Shown here: positions 42,029 through 50,736 of the stretch, in pieces
How positions within the stretch are numbered: position 1 is the first letter of the stretch
How the letters are laid out: each line of letters starts with the position of its first letter
Origin: Sphingomonadaceae bacterium 3R27C6
GTDB lineage: Bacteria; Pseudomonadota; Alphaproteobacteria; Sphingomonadales; Sphingomonadaceae
Length of the DNA stretch: 64,000 nucleotides
Direction of reading: 5' to 3'
Assembly: GCA_005503215.1 (NCBI GenBank)
Contig: SCNS01000009.1
Span: 124,001 to 188,000 of the forward strand
Translations under genes and position numbers: made by a program
Notes under the pieces: model-generated
Told to the model about the DNA's origin: nothing
Seen by the model: only the letters and a program-made list of their open reading frames with translations
The model's database searches: none

Positions 42029-44164
42029 ATGCGGCCAGCAACGGGCGAGGACGGCGACCATGTGACCTTCTGCCGCATCTGCACCGCGGTGTGCGGGCTG
42101 GTGGCGACGGTCGAGGACGGTAGGGTCGTGCGTGCGCGGCCGGACCCCGACAATCCGTCGTCGCAGGGCCATGCCTGCGTCAAGGGCATCGCCTATCATG
42201 GCGTGACGCACGATCCCGACCGGGTGACGCGGCCGATGAAGCGCGTCGCGCCGGGGCGCTTCGAGCCGGTGAGCTGGGACGAGGCGCTGGACGATATTGC
42301 GGCGCGGCTGTCGGCGATCATCGCCGAGCATGGGCCCGATGCGGTCGCGAGCTATCAGGGCAATCCGCCCGCCTACGCGACCGACGGCATGACGGGGTTC
42401 CGCATGTTCCTGAAGGCACTGGGCACGACGAAAATCTATGGCGCGGGATCGCAGGACACCAATGCTCGCTTCACCGCCAACTGGCTCCTCTACGGCAGCC
42501 CGCTGACGATCGATGTGCCCGACGTCAACAACGCCGACTTCATGCTGATTTTCGGGGCCAATCCGCTGATCTCGCACGGATCGCTGATCTTCACTCCGCG
42601 CGTCCGGCACCAGCTCGACGCGGTCGCGGCGCGCGGCGGGGTGGTCGTCGTCGACCCACGGCGGAGCGAGACCGCCGCGCGCTACGAGCATATCGCGATC
42701 GAGCCCAATGCGGATTGCTGGCTCATGCTGGCGATGCTCAAGACGCTCGCCGACGAGGGGCTGGCCGACGAGGCGTTTCTGGCCGAACGTTGCGCCGGCT
42801 GGCCCGAATTGCGCTCGGCGCTCGCAGAGATCGATTGCGACGACGCCGCGCGGCGCACAGGCATCGCGGTCGAGACGATCCAGAACCTCGCGCGCCGGCT
42901 CACCGCCAGTCCGAAATCGGTGTGCTACGGCCGCGTCGGCATCTGCCGCGGGCCGCATGCGACGCTCGCCAATTTCCTGCTCTCGGCGCTCAACATGGTC
43001 GGCGGCACCTTCGGTCATGAAGGCGGCAGTACCTTTGCAACGCCGGTGCTCGCGGGCAGCGACCGCGCCACGACCGGCGGCTATGATGAGGTACGCAGCC
43101 GCGTCGGCAATTTCCCGAGCGTGACGCAATTCCTGCCCTCGGCGGTGATGCCCGACGACATCCTCGAACCCGGTCCCGGCAAGGTCCGCGCGCTGTTGTC
43201 GCTCGGCGGCAATGTGCTGCTCGCGGCGCCGGGCGGCGACCGGCTGCGGCGCGGGCTCGAGCAGCTCGATCTGTCGGTCTCCTTCGACCTCTATATCAAC
43301 GAGGCCGGCTCCTATGCCGATTATGTGCTGCCGGGCCTGACCTTCTACGAGCGCGCCGATCTGCCGATGGTGCCGTTCATGAGCATGGTGCAACCGTTCC
43401 TGCAATATGCCGAGCCCGTGATCGCGCCGGTCGGCGAGGCGCGGAGCGAGTTCGACACCTTCTGCGACATATTGGCGCGGATGGGGCTGCGCATGCCCGC
43501 TGCTTCGCCCGACGAGGTCGCGGCGCAGGCGGCGGGCGGTCAGATGCGCCCGCTCGAGGTGCTCGACGGCGCGATCCGGCAGGGGCCGGCGGGCGTGCAT
43601 GGCGACTGGTCGATCGACAAGCTCCGCGAGCATCCGCACGGCGTAATGCTCGACATCCCGATCCCCTGGGGCAATCAGGAAAAGATCGCGCACGCCGACG
43701 GCAGGATTCACCTGTGGGACGACATGGTCGCCGCCGAACTCGACCGCCTGTTTGCCGCGGCGCCGGTCGAGGGGCTGAAATTGCTGTCGCGGCGCGACAT
43801 GCGCTCGCACAATGGCTGGCTCCACAATGTCGACCGGCTGATCCGCTCGCAAAAGCCGACGCTGCATATCCATCCCGACGATGCCGCCGAACGCGGCCTC
43901 TCAGACGGCGACCGCGCGACGCTGTCGAACCGGTTCGGGGCGATCGAGGTCGAGGTCGAGATCAATGACGACCACCGGCGCGGCACCGTCTCCTATCCGC
44001 ATTGCTTCGGTCACGGCACCGGCGGCTGGCAGCGTGCCAACCGCGCTGGGGGCGCCAATGTGAACATCCTGCTCGGCCACGGCCCCGACGTGGTCGAGGC
44101 GGTGTCGGGGACGACGCTGATGGACGGGATCGCGGTCGAACTGACGGCGCTGCACTCGGCGTGA
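42029..44164 (+). CDS. Single-subunit molybdopterin (bis-MGD) oxidoreductase 3
   Basis: 711 residues and closest in sequence to the enzyme at 34635. The [4Fe-4S] ligands are C15-x2-C18-x3-C22-x27-C50. The metal position reads GSQDTN with Asp143. The GANPLISHGS, VVVDPRRSETA and C-terminal NGWLHNVDR and YPHCFGHGTGG segments follow. It carries no signal peptide and no partner subunits. CCGGAGCGA is its ribosome site. It is divergent from the P450 under paired operators and convergent with the ferredoxin-TetR unit. It may perform a water-dependent hydroxylation or a reduction in the same pathway as the P450; the reaction is not known. Confidence 0.92.
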   Translation: MRPATGEDGDHVTFCRICTAVCGLVATVEDGRVVRARPDPDNPSSQGHACVKGIAYHGVTHDPDRVTRPMKRVAPGRFEPVSWDEALDDIAARLSAIIAEHGPDAVASYQGNPPAYATDGMTGFRMFLKALGTTKIYGAGSQDTNARFTANWLLYGSPLTIDVPDVNNADFMLIFGANPLISHGSLIFTPRVRHQLDAVAARGGVVVVDPRRSETAARYEHIAIEPNADCWLMLAMLKTLADEGLADEAFLAERCAGWPELRSALAEIDCDDAARRTGIAVETIQNLARRLTASPKSVCYGRVGICRGPHATLANFLLSALNMVGGTFGHEGGSTFATPVLAGSDRATTGGYDEVRSRVGNFPSVTQFLPSAVMPDDILEPGPGKVRALLSLGGNVLLAAPGGDRLRRGLEQLDLSVSFDLYINEAGSYADYVLPGLTFYERADLPMVPFMSMVQPFLQYAEPVIAPVGEARSEFDTFCDILARMGLRMPAASPDEVAAQAAGGQMRPLEVLDGAIRQGPAGVHGDWSIDKLREHPHGVMLDIPIPWGNQEKIAHADGRIHLWDDMVAAELDRLFAAAPVEGLKLLSRRDMRSHNGWLHNVDRLIRSQKPTLHIHPDDAAERGLSDGDRATLSNRFGAIEVEVEINDDHRRGTVSYPHCFGHGTGGWQRANRAGGANVNILLGHGPDVVEAVSGTTLMDGIAVELTALHSA

Positions 44165-44166
44165 TG

Positions 44167-44811
44167 TCAGGGTGCGAGGCCGCGCAGATAGATGTCGCAG
44201 ACCAGCTCGGCATATTTCTGCTTGATGCCGTCGTCGAGCCGGTCGACGCCGAGCGTCGACGGCACCGAATAGCCCGCGTGAAAGATATGATCCGCCGCAC
44301 CGACGAGGCAATAATAGAGCAAGCCGGGGTCGACCTCCTTCAGCACGCCTTCGCTTACCCCCTGCGCGACGATGTCGCGATAGACGTCGATCATCGGCTC
44401 GATGAAGATCTGCGCGACGCGCTTGCTTGCCGCGGGGCTTCCGGACTCGACCATATAGTGGATCAGCCGGTTTATATAGGGCGAGCGATAATAGGCGTTG
44501 ATGATGCCGTTGATGTGGATCTTCAGCTTCTTTTGTGCGGGGATTTCCATTTCGCTCAAGGCCTTGAGCGCGGTCATCGCGGTTTCGGCATCGCGTTCGA
44601 GCAGCGCGAGCAGCAGCCCCTCCTTGTTGCCGAAATAATATTTGATCATCGCCGAATTGACCGACGCGCGCTGCGAAATCTCGTTCAGCGAAACGTCGAT
44701 CGTCGTTGCCTCGGACAGAAGCTGCGCCGTCGCGTTCAAAAGCGCCTCGGCCGATGCCGAACGTTCCTCGCGCCGGGCTGCCTTGATCGTCAAGCCGCTC
44801 TCTCCATCCAT
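44167..44811 (-). CDS. TetR-family transcriptional regulator, candidate repressor of the 16-bp operator regulon
   Basis: 214 residues. The HTH SLNEISQRASVNSAMIKYYF precedes a helical domain with YYRSPYINRLIHYMVESG and ends CDIYLRGLAP. ATG 44811 is 26 bp behind the ferredoxin stop, so it is almost certainly co-transcribed with the ferredoxin from the promoter carrying operator copy 5, which would make it autoregulated. Its position in the middle of four operator copies makes it the first candidate for binding TYAAYYRATYRAYTRA; this is inference. The longer upstream frame overlaps the ferredoxin gene. Confidence 0.88.
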   Translation of the reverse strand: MDGESGLTIKAARREERSASAEALLNATAQLLSEATTIDVSLNEISQRASVNSAMIKYYFGNKEGLLLALLERDAETAMTALKALSEMEIPAQKKLKIHINGIINAYYRSPYINRLIHYMVESGSPAASKRVAQIFIEPMIDVYRDIVAQGVSEGVLKEVDPGLLYYCLVGAADHIFHAGYSVPSTLGVDRLDDGIKQKYAELVCDIYLRGLAP

Positions 44812-44837
44812 GCCTGTGTCCGATATGTTCGCCGGGC

Positions 44838-45158
44838 CTACCGTTGGGACTCGGGAAGGAAGACTGTCAAGCCCTCCAGTTCGTCGGTCATCGCGATCTG
44901 GCAGGAAAGGCGGCTGTTCGGGCGCGGGTCGTTGACGCAGTCGAGCATCTCGCTTTCGTCGACGCCAGCGGGGCCGACGCGCTCCACCCATTCGGGGGCG
45001 ATGTAGATGTGGCAGGTCGCGCACGCGCAGACGCCGCCGCAATCGGCCTCGATCCCCTCGACCATATTGTCGCGCGCGCCGCGCATAACCGAGTTTCCGA
45101 CTGCAATTTCTACGGTCTCAACGCTGCCGTCGGCATTATGGAAATTGACGCTCGCCAT
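44838..45158 (-). CDS. [2Fe-2S] ferredoxin (adrenodoxin/putidaredoxin type)
   Basis: 106 residues. The cluster ligands are C40, C46, C49 and C86 (ADCGGVCACATCH and RLSCQIA), the C-x5-C-x2-C spacing of P450-type vertebrate-like ferredoxins. Cys44 is an extra residue inside the loop. It transfers electrons from an FAD reductase to a P450, most likely the one at 40606, and perhaps to the Rieske oxygenases. ATG 45158 follows AGGAAA. It is the first gene of a ferredoxin-TetR unit under operator copy 5. No ferredoxin reductase gene lies in the window, so this must come from elsewhere. Confidence 0.94.
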   Translation of the reverse strand: MASVNFHNADGSVETVEIAVGNSVMRGARDNMVEGIEADCGGVCACATCHIYIAPEWVERVGPAGVDESEMLDCVNDPRPNSRLSCQIAMTDELEGLTVFLPESQR

Positions 45159-45198
45159 ATGGTTTTTCCTGTCCCGATCGCTGTGGATCAACCCACTT

Positions 45199-45214
45199 TC
45201 AATTGATCAATTAA
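45199..45214. promoter_or_regulatory. 16-bp palindromic operator copy 5 (TCAATTGATCAATTAA)
   Basis: Fits the consensus at all positions and lies 40 bp upstream of the ferredoxin start, in the 128-bp divergent gap with the GMC gene. Confidence 0.65.
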
Positions 45215-45260
45215 TATTGCATGGTGACCGTGTCAACGAACGCGCCTATGGAGCGTAAAA

Positions 45261-45276
45261 TTAATTAGTCGATTGA
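45261..45276. promoter_or_regulatory. 16-bp palindromic operator copy 6 (TTAATTAGTCGATTGA)
   Basis: One mismatch (G at position 8). It ends ten bases before the GTG start of the GMC gene and touches its GGAGAG ribosome site. Confidence 0.6.
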
Positions 45277-45286
45277 TGGAGAGTGG

Positions 45287-46891
45287 GTGTTGGGCGAAGA
45301 GGCGGACTATATCGTCGTGGGCGGAGGAAGCGCGGGCTGCGTGCTGGCGGCGCGGCTTAGCGAAAATCCCGCGGTCCGCGTCGCGCTGGTCGAGGCGGGC
45401 GGCGAATCGACCGGGTTGATGGTTCAGATGCCCGTCGGCTTCGCGAAAATGCTCGTCGATGACCGTTATGACTGGAAATATTGGCAGCTCCCCGACGAAT
45501 CGATCAACGGGCGGCGTTTCATCTGGTCGGGCGGGCGCATGCTGGGCGGCGGCAGCTCGATCAACGGCCAGGTCTATATTCGCGGCACCCGCGCCGATTT
45601 CGACGCATGGGAGCGGCTGGGCGCGACGGGCTGGAATTTCGACGGCGTCTTTCCCTATTTCCTGCGCAGCGAGACGTGGAGCGGCGCGCCGAACCAGAAT
45701 CATGGCTCGCAAGGGCCATTGTCCGTGTCGCCGATGCGCGACCCGCATCCCTTATGCGACCTCTTTCTGCGCGCTTGCGAGCAATATGGGCTCGCGCGGC
45801 TCGACGATTATAACGGCGGGCAGATGGAGGGCGCATACCTCACGCAGGCGACGCAGCGCGACGGCTGGCGGTGCAGCACCGAAAAGGCCTATCTGCGCGA
45901 TGCGCGCGGCCGTCCGAACCTGATGACGATCACCAATGCGCATGTCGAAACGATCCTGATCGAGAATGGCGAGGCGGTCGGCATCCGCTATCGGCAGGGC
46001 GGCGATGCCAAGGTCCTCCGCGCCCGCCGTGAGGTGATCGTCGCGTCGGGAGCGATGGGTTCGCCCGCCTTGCTGCTGCGCTCGGGCATCGGCGCGGGCG
46101 ATTATCTGCAGGCGCGCGGCATCGCGGTGCAGGCCGACCGCCCCGAGGTCGGCCATAATCTGCAGGAGCATCCCGGCATCACGCAGAACAAGTTCGTCAG
46201 CGTGCCGACGCTCAACAGCCAGGTCGGGCCGCTGGACATGGTCCGGCACCTCGCCAAATTCTTCTGGAACAAGTCCGGCCCGATGGGCGCGCCCGCGGTG
46301 CAGGCGATGGGACTTGCGCGAACGCGTGACGGGCTCGACGAGCCCGACGTCCAGCTCCACTTCATGCCGCTCGCCTATAATGTCGAGCCCGAAACGGTGT
46401 CGTCGGCCGAGGCGGTGATGCCCAAGGAGCCATGCGTCAGCATCAACGTATCGCTGACGCGGCCGAAGTCGCGCGGCCGCGTCGAACTCGGCGACGCGCT
46501 CGAGCCGGTGATCAATCATAAATTGCTCGGCGAGCGCGCCGACGTCGACACGCTGATCGGCGCGATGAAGCTGGTCGACAAGCTGTTCGCGATGCCCGCA
46601 TTGAGCGCCATCACGCTCGGCGACCGGTCGCCCGATCCGGTGCCGGGCGACGACGCGGGCTGGGAGGAATATGTCCGCGCCAAGGCGATGATCACCTATC
46701 ACCCCGTCGGCAGCTGCCGCATGGGATCGGACGCGGGCTCGGTGGTCGATCCGGAATGCCGTGTGCGCGGCGTCGGGCGGCTGCGCGTCGCCGACGCCTC
46801 GATCATGCCGCAGATCACCAGCGGCAACACCAATGCCGCGACGATCATGATCGGCGAAAAGGCGGCCGAGATGATCCGCACCGCCGCATGA
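45287..46891 (+). CDS. GMC-family FAD oxidoreductase (choline/alcohol dehydrogenase type)
   Basis: 534 residues. N-terminal FAD motif VVGGGSAGCVLAARL, GMC signature 1 near GGRMLGGGSSINGQVYIRG (about residue 85-100, split), signature 2 GAMGSPALLLRSGIG, active-site His in YHPVGSCRMG and C-terminal NTNAATIMIGEKAAE are all present. It oxidises an alcohol to aldehyde or ketone. It starts at GTG with GGAGAG close by; a TTG one codon later is equally possible. It heads a five-gene plus-strand operon (GMC, two crotonases, aldehyde dehydrogenase, SDR) and its TGA overlaps the next ATG. Product aldehydes could pass to the operon's own aldehyde dehydrogenase. Confidence 0.94.
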   Translation: MLGEEADYIVVGGGSAGCVLAARLSENPAVRVALVEAGGESTGLMVQMPVGFAKMLVDDRYDWKYWQLPDESINGRRFIWSGGRMLGGGSSINGQVYIRGTRADFDAWERLGATGWNFDGVFPYFLRSETWSGAPNQNHGSQGPLSVSPMRDPHPLCDLFLRACEQYGLARLDDYNGGQMEGAYLTQATQRDGWRCSTEKAYLRDARGRPNLMTITNAHVETILIENGEAVGIRYRQGGDAKVLRARREVIVASGAMGSPALLLRSGIGAGDYLQARGIAVQADRPEVGHNLQEHPGITQNKFVSVPTLNSQVGPLDMVRHLAKFFWNKSGPMGAPAVQAMGLARTRDGLDEPDVQLHFMPLAYNVEPETVSSAEAVMPKEPCVSINVSLTRPKSRGRVELGDALEPVINHKLLGERADVDTLIGAMKLVDKLFAMPALSAITLGDRSPDPVPGDDAGWEEYVRAKAMITYHPVGSCRMGSDAGSVVDPECRVRGVGRLRVADASIMPQITSGNTNAATIMIGEKAAEMIRTAA

Positions 46892-47661
46892 GCGCAGACC
46901 CCGCCTATGATTTCGAGCATATCGCGGTTGCGCGGCCGGCGCCGGGCATCGTCCTGCTGACGCTGAACCGCCCCGAGCGGATGAACGCGACCAACGATGC
47001 GCTGCATAGCGAACTCGTGCGGCTGCCCGCGCTGATCGACGCCGATCCCGAGGCGCGCGCCGCGGTCGTGACGGGGGCGGGGCGGGCCTTTTGCGTCGGC
47101 GGCGACTGGGCCGACATCGCGGGCGAGGGCAATGATTACGCCAACAAGATCCGGATGATGCGCGAAACATCGCAGATTCTGACCGCGTTGATCGAGATGC
47201 GCAAACCGCTCGTGTCAGCGATCAACGGCCCCGCTGCCGGGATCGGCCTCGCGCTCGGTCTGCTCGCCGATATTTCGGTGGTGAATGAAGCGGCTAACCT
47301 CTCCGACGGGCACCTCCGCATCGGCCTCGCCGCGGGCGATCATGCCGCGATGGTCTGGCCCCTGCTCTGCTCGATGGCGAAGGCGAAGCGTTATCTGCTC
47401 ACCGGCGACAAGCTCAGCGGACGCGAGGCCGAGCGGATCGGGCTTGTGTCCGACGCCGTGCCGCCCGCCGAGGTGCTGCCGCTTGCGCTGCACTATGCCG
47501 CGTCGCTCGCCGAGCGGTCGCCGCTCGCGGTCGAGCTTAGCAAGCGCGCGCTCAATCATTGGCTGCGCGATGCCATGCCGATTTTCGAAGCGTCGCTCGG
47601 TTATGAAATGGTGACCGCCTTCGACCCCGATCAGGCGGCGCATATGCCGTCCAGCAGTTGA
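46888..47661 (+). CDS. Enoyl-CoA hydratase/isomerase (crotonase) 1
   Basis: 257 residues of the crotonase fold. The oxyanion-hole segments are GAGRAFCVGGDWADIAG and NGPAAGIGLALGLLADI. The usual catalytic Glu positions read SDGHLRIGLAAGDHAAM, which differs from the standard E-x20-E pattern, so hydratase activity is not assured; isomerase, hydrolase or decarboxylase chemistry is possible. Its ATG overlaps the GMC stop (ATGA), and the next crotonase begins 10 bp after its stop. It acts on a CoA ester made by the operon or by acyl-CoA dehydrogenases. Confidence 0.9.
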   Translation: MSADPAYDFEHIAVARPAPGIVLLTLNRPERMNATNDALHSELVRLPALIDADPEARAAVVTGAGRAFCVGGDWADIAGEGNDYANKIRMMRETSQILTALIEMRKPLVSAINGPAAGIGLALGLLADISVVNEAANLSDGHLRIGLAAGDHAAMVWPLLCSMAKAKRYLLTGDKLSGREAERIGLVSDAVPPAEVLPLALHYAASLAERSPLAVELSKRALNHWLRDAMPIFEASLGYEMVTAFDPDQAAHMPSSS

Positions 47662-47671
47662 GGATCCGCCG

Positions 47672-48448
47672 ATGACCGCCGAACCGACGCTGATCGTCGA
47701 CACCCCCGCGCCGGGTGTGCTGCACCTGATTTTCAACCGGCCCGAGGTGCATAACGCCTATGACATGCCGACCTTCTCGGCCTTCGCCGAGCAGCTCGAC
47801 CGCGCTGCGACCGATCCCGAGATCCGCGCCATCGTGATCGGCGCGCGCGGGGGCAGGGCGTTCAGCGCGGGCTTCGACATCCATGAGATGGCGGGGTTCG
47901 ACGCCGATACGATGCGCCGCGCCTTCGAGAGCCGCGACCCGGTGTTCGGGCGCGTCGCCGCGCATCCGCTGCCCATCATCGCCGCGATCGACGGCATCTG
48001 TTTCGGTGCCGGGGCATTGCTCGCGCTTGCTTGCGACATACGCATCGCGACGCCGGCCTTCCGCTTCAAGGTGACCGCGGTCGGCTATGGCGGCGCTAAT
48101 GCGACCTGGTCGCTCCCCCGGGCGGTCGGCGCGGCGCGCGCGAAGGCGATATTGATGACCGGACAGGTCGTCGAAGCCGCGGAAGCCGAACGCATCGGAC
48201 TCGTGAACGAAATCGTCGCGGCATCCGATCTCGACGCGCGCGCGATCGCGCTGGCCGCCACTATCGCCGCCAATCCGCCGCAGGGGGTCGCGGGCATCAA
48301 GTCGCTCGTCGACGGCAGCCTGACGCGCTCGCCGATCGATGGTTGGCGGGCCGAATATGACTGGATGATCGCCACCATGACCGATGCGCCCGGCGGCGGC
48401 GAGACCTTCGGAAAATTCCTGTCCGAGCACGACGACCACAAACGCTGA
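47672..48448 (+). CDS. Enoyl-CoA hydratase/isomerase (crotonase) 2
   Basis: 258 residues. The oxyanion-hole motifs GGRAFSAGFDIHEM and DGICFGAGALLALACDI are present. The region where hydratases carry the two Glu reads FKVTAVGYGGANATWSLP, lacking both, so this is probably not a simple hydratase. ATG follows GAGGATCC. It is third gene of the GMC operon and 21 bp before the aldehyde dehydrogenase. The pair of unlike crotonases next to each other suggests two different steps on one acyl-CoA. Confidence 0.88.
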   Translation: MTAEPTLIVDTPAPGVLHLIFNRPEVHNAYDMPTFSAFAEQLDRAATDPEIRAIVIGARGGRAFSAGFDIHEMAGFDADTMRRAFESRDPVFGRVAAHPLPIIAAIDGICFGAGALLALACDIRIATPAFRFKVTAVGYGGANATWSLPRAVGAARAKAILMTGQVVEAAEAERIGLVNEIVAASDLDARAIALAATIAANPPQGVAGIKSLVDGSLTRSPIDGWRAEYDWMIATMTDAPGGGETFGKFLSEHDDHKR

Positions 48449-48469
48449 ATATGACATCAGGAGAGTAGA

Positions 48470-49954
48470 ATGATCGGCCAAGCCAACGCGCAAGTGGCGC
48501 ATCCCGACCGGCTCTTTATCGGCGGGCGCTGGATCCCCGTCGAGGGCAGGGGCCGCTTTACGGTGATCAATCCGGCGACCGAAGAGGCGTTCGGCGAGGT
48601 CGTCGCGGCGGGCGCGCCCGAGGTCGAGTGCGCGGTGGCGGCGGCGCGCAAGGCGTTCGACGAAGGGCCGTGGCCGCGCCTGACCGCCGCCGAGCGCGCG
48701 ACTTACATGCGTGCGCTGTCGCAGGCGCTGCAGCGGCGCGGCGCCGCGCTCGACAGTGCCTGGATCGCGCAGGTGGGCGTGCCGATCGGGATGGCGCAGG
48801 GCTCGGGCGCGGGCACCGCCGGCCTGCTCGACTATTACGCCGGGCTTGCCGAGACCTATCCGTTCGAGGATGCCCGCCCGTCGAACGGCATGATGTCGAA
48901 GGTCGCGGTGGTGGTGCGCGAACCCGTCGGCGTCGTCGCAGCGATCGCGCCGTGGAACGGACCGCTCGCCTCGCTGCTCATCAAGCTCGCGCCCGCGCTC
49001 GCGACCGGTTGCACCGTGATCCTGAAACCCGCGCCCGAAACGCCGCTTGAGGCTTTCATGCTTGCCGAAGCCGCCGAAGAAGCGGGCTTCCCCGAGGGGG
49101 TGATCAACCTGCTTCCCGCCGATCGTGAGGCGTCGGACCTGCTCGTCCGCCACCCCGGCGTCGATAAGGTCGCCTTCACCGGTTCGACCGAGGTCGGGTT
49201 GCATATCGCGCAGGTCTGCGCGGGCCGCATGGCGCGCTTCACGATGGAACTCGGCGGCAAGTCGGCGGCGATCGTGCTTGACGATTATGAGCCCGAGGCG
49301 ATGGGCCCGGCGCTGGCGCCGATGATCACCCTGCTCTGCGGCCAGGTGTGCATCAATTTCAGCCGCGTCCTCGTCCCGCGCGCGCGCAAGGATGCCTATG
49401 TCGAAAGCCTCGCCGCGGCGATGGCGGCGACCAGCGTCGGCGACCCGCTCGATGCGGCGACGATGATGGGCCCGCTCGCGATGGCGCGGCATCATGCGAA
49501 AGTATCGAGCTATTTCGACAAGGGCGTTGCCGAGGGCGCTCGCATCGCCACCGGTGGTCGCCGTCCGCCTTCGCTGAACAGCGGCTATTATGTCGAGCCG
49601 ACGGTCTTTGCCGACGCGACCAACGCTATGAGCATCGCGCAGGAGGAAATCTTCGGTCCGGTCACCGCGGTCATCCCCTATGACAGCGTCGAGGAAGCGA
49701 TCGCGATCGCCAACGACAGCCAGTTCGGCCTGTCGGGCGGCGTCTATACACACGACACCGACCGCGCCTATGGCGTTGCGCGGCGCATCCGTACCGGCCA
49801 TTTCACGCAGAACGGCCGCGATTTCGACCTGACCAATCCCTTCGGCGGCTTCAAGAAATCGGGCGTCGGCCGCGAGGGCGGGCCCGAGGGCATCGAGCCC
49901 TTTACCGAGGTCAAGACCATCTTCCTGCCGCAAACGCCGGGGCCGCTCGCATGA
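48470..49954 (+). CDS. Aldehyde dehydrogenase 2 (NAD(P)-dependent)
   Basis: 494 residues. Catalytic Glu260 in MELGGKS and Cys294 in CGQVCINFSR are present, with PWNGP and FTGSTEVG cofactor motifs, and EEIFGPVTAVIPY and GGFKKSGVGREGG near the C-terminus. It oxidises an aldehyde to the acid. AGGAGAGTAG is the ribosome site. Its TGA overlaps the ATG of the SDR gene (ATGA). In this operon it is best read as acting after the GMC alcohol oxidase. It is a distinct subfamily from aldehyde dehydrogenase 1 at 36883. Confidence 0.94.
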   Translation: MIGQANAQVAHPDRLFIGGRWIPVEGRGRFTVINPATEEAFGEVVAAGAPEVECAVAAARKAFDEGPWPRLTAAERATYMRALSQALQRRGAALDSAWIAQVGVPIGMAQGSGAGTAGLLDYYAGLAETYPFEDARPSNGMMSKVAVVVREPVGVVAAIAPWNGPLASLLIKLAPALATGCTVILKPAPETPLEAFMLAEAAEEAGFPEGVINLLPADREASDLLVRHPGVDKVAFTGSTEVGLHIAQVCAGRMARFTMELGGKSAAIVLDDYEPEAMGPALAPMITLLCGQVCINFSRVLVPRARKDAYVESLAAAMAATSVGDPLDAATMMGPLAMARHHAKVSSYFDKGVAEGARIATGGRRPPSLNSGYYVEPTVFADATNAMSIAQEEIFGPVTAVIPYDSVEEAIAIANDSQFGLSGGVYTHDTDRAYGVARRIRTGHFTQNGRDFDLTNPFGGFKKSGVGREGGPEGIEPFTEVKTIFLPQTPGPLA

Positions 49955-50736
49955 GTGCGGCCTATACCGCCGGCCTGTTCGACGTTGCGGGCAAGCGCGC
50001 GCTGGTGACCGGCGCGACCTCGGGCATCGGCCGGATGATCGCGCGCGGATTGGCGCAGGCGGGCGTCGAAGTCTGGGTGGTCGCGCGCGGCGCGGGCGAT
50101 GTCGAGGCGATCGTCGCCGAACTCGGCGGCAATGCGCAGGGCGTGACCGCCGACGTAGCGACCGAAGAAGGCATCGCCAAAATCGCCGAGGCGCTCGGCG
50201 AGCGCTCGCTCCACATCCTCGTCAACAACGCCGGCACCGACCGCCCGACCCCGCTCGACGCCGACGGTCGCGAGGATTTCGACGCGGTTTTGGGGCTCAA
50301 CCTGACCGCGCCCTTCCTGTTGACGCGTAAATTGCTGCCAAGCCTCGAAAGTGGTGCGACGTTCGGCGATCCGGCGCGCGTGATCAACATCGCGTCGATC
50401 GCCGCGATCAATCCCGGGCATCTCGAAAATTTCGCCTATGCATCGGGCAAGGCGGGGGTCGCGATGATGTCGCGCCACCTCGGCCGTCACCTCGCCAAGC
50501 GCAACATCAGCTGCAACGCGATCGCCCCCGGTCTCTTCCCGTCGCGGATGACCGAGAAATTTCTGGGCATGAGCGAGGGTGATGCGGTGCCCAAGGGCTT
50601 CGTCACCCCGCTCGGCGCGCGGGCGGGTGAGATGGACGATATCGCGGGCGCGGTCATCTACCTCTCGTCGCGCGCCGGGGCATGGGTGACGGGCGTGCTG
50701 CTGCCGGTCAGCGGCGGCATCTACACCGTCACCTGA
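49951..50736 (+). CDS. Short-chain dehydrogenase/reductase (SDR) 2
   Basis: 261 residues. TGATSGIG cofactor motif, NNAG at LVNNAGTDRP, catalytic Ser in NIASIAA, YASGK as Tyr/Lys pair and a typical GGIYTVT-like C-terminus are present. It resembles SDRs annotated as 3-oxoacyl reductases or 3-hydroxyacyl dehydrogenases and could oxidise a 3-hydroxyacyl-CoA made by the crotonases. It is the last gene of the GMC operon. Its stop abuts the stop of the convergent thiolase-fold gene so exactly that the two make the palindrome TGATCA. Confidence 0.93.
   Translation: MSAAYTAGLFDVAGKRALVTGATSGIGRMIARGLAQAGVEVWVVARGAGDVEAIVAELGGNAQGVTADVATEEGIAKIAEALGERSLHILVNNAGTDRPTPLDADGREDFDAVLGLNLTAPFLLTRKLLPSLESGATFGDPARVINIASIAAINPGHLENFAYASGKAGVAMMSRHLGRHLAKRNISCNAIAPGLFPSRMTEKFLGMSEGDAVPKGFVTPLGARAGEMDDIAGAVIYLSSRAGAWVTGVLLPVSGGIYTVT

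Noticed and set aside
47552..49933. Minus-strand open frame of 793 aa opposite crotonases and aldehyde dehydrogenase 2
   Set aside because: The plus-strand genes have coupled starts and intact catalytic residues; the antisense frame crosses their boundaries without any signal.
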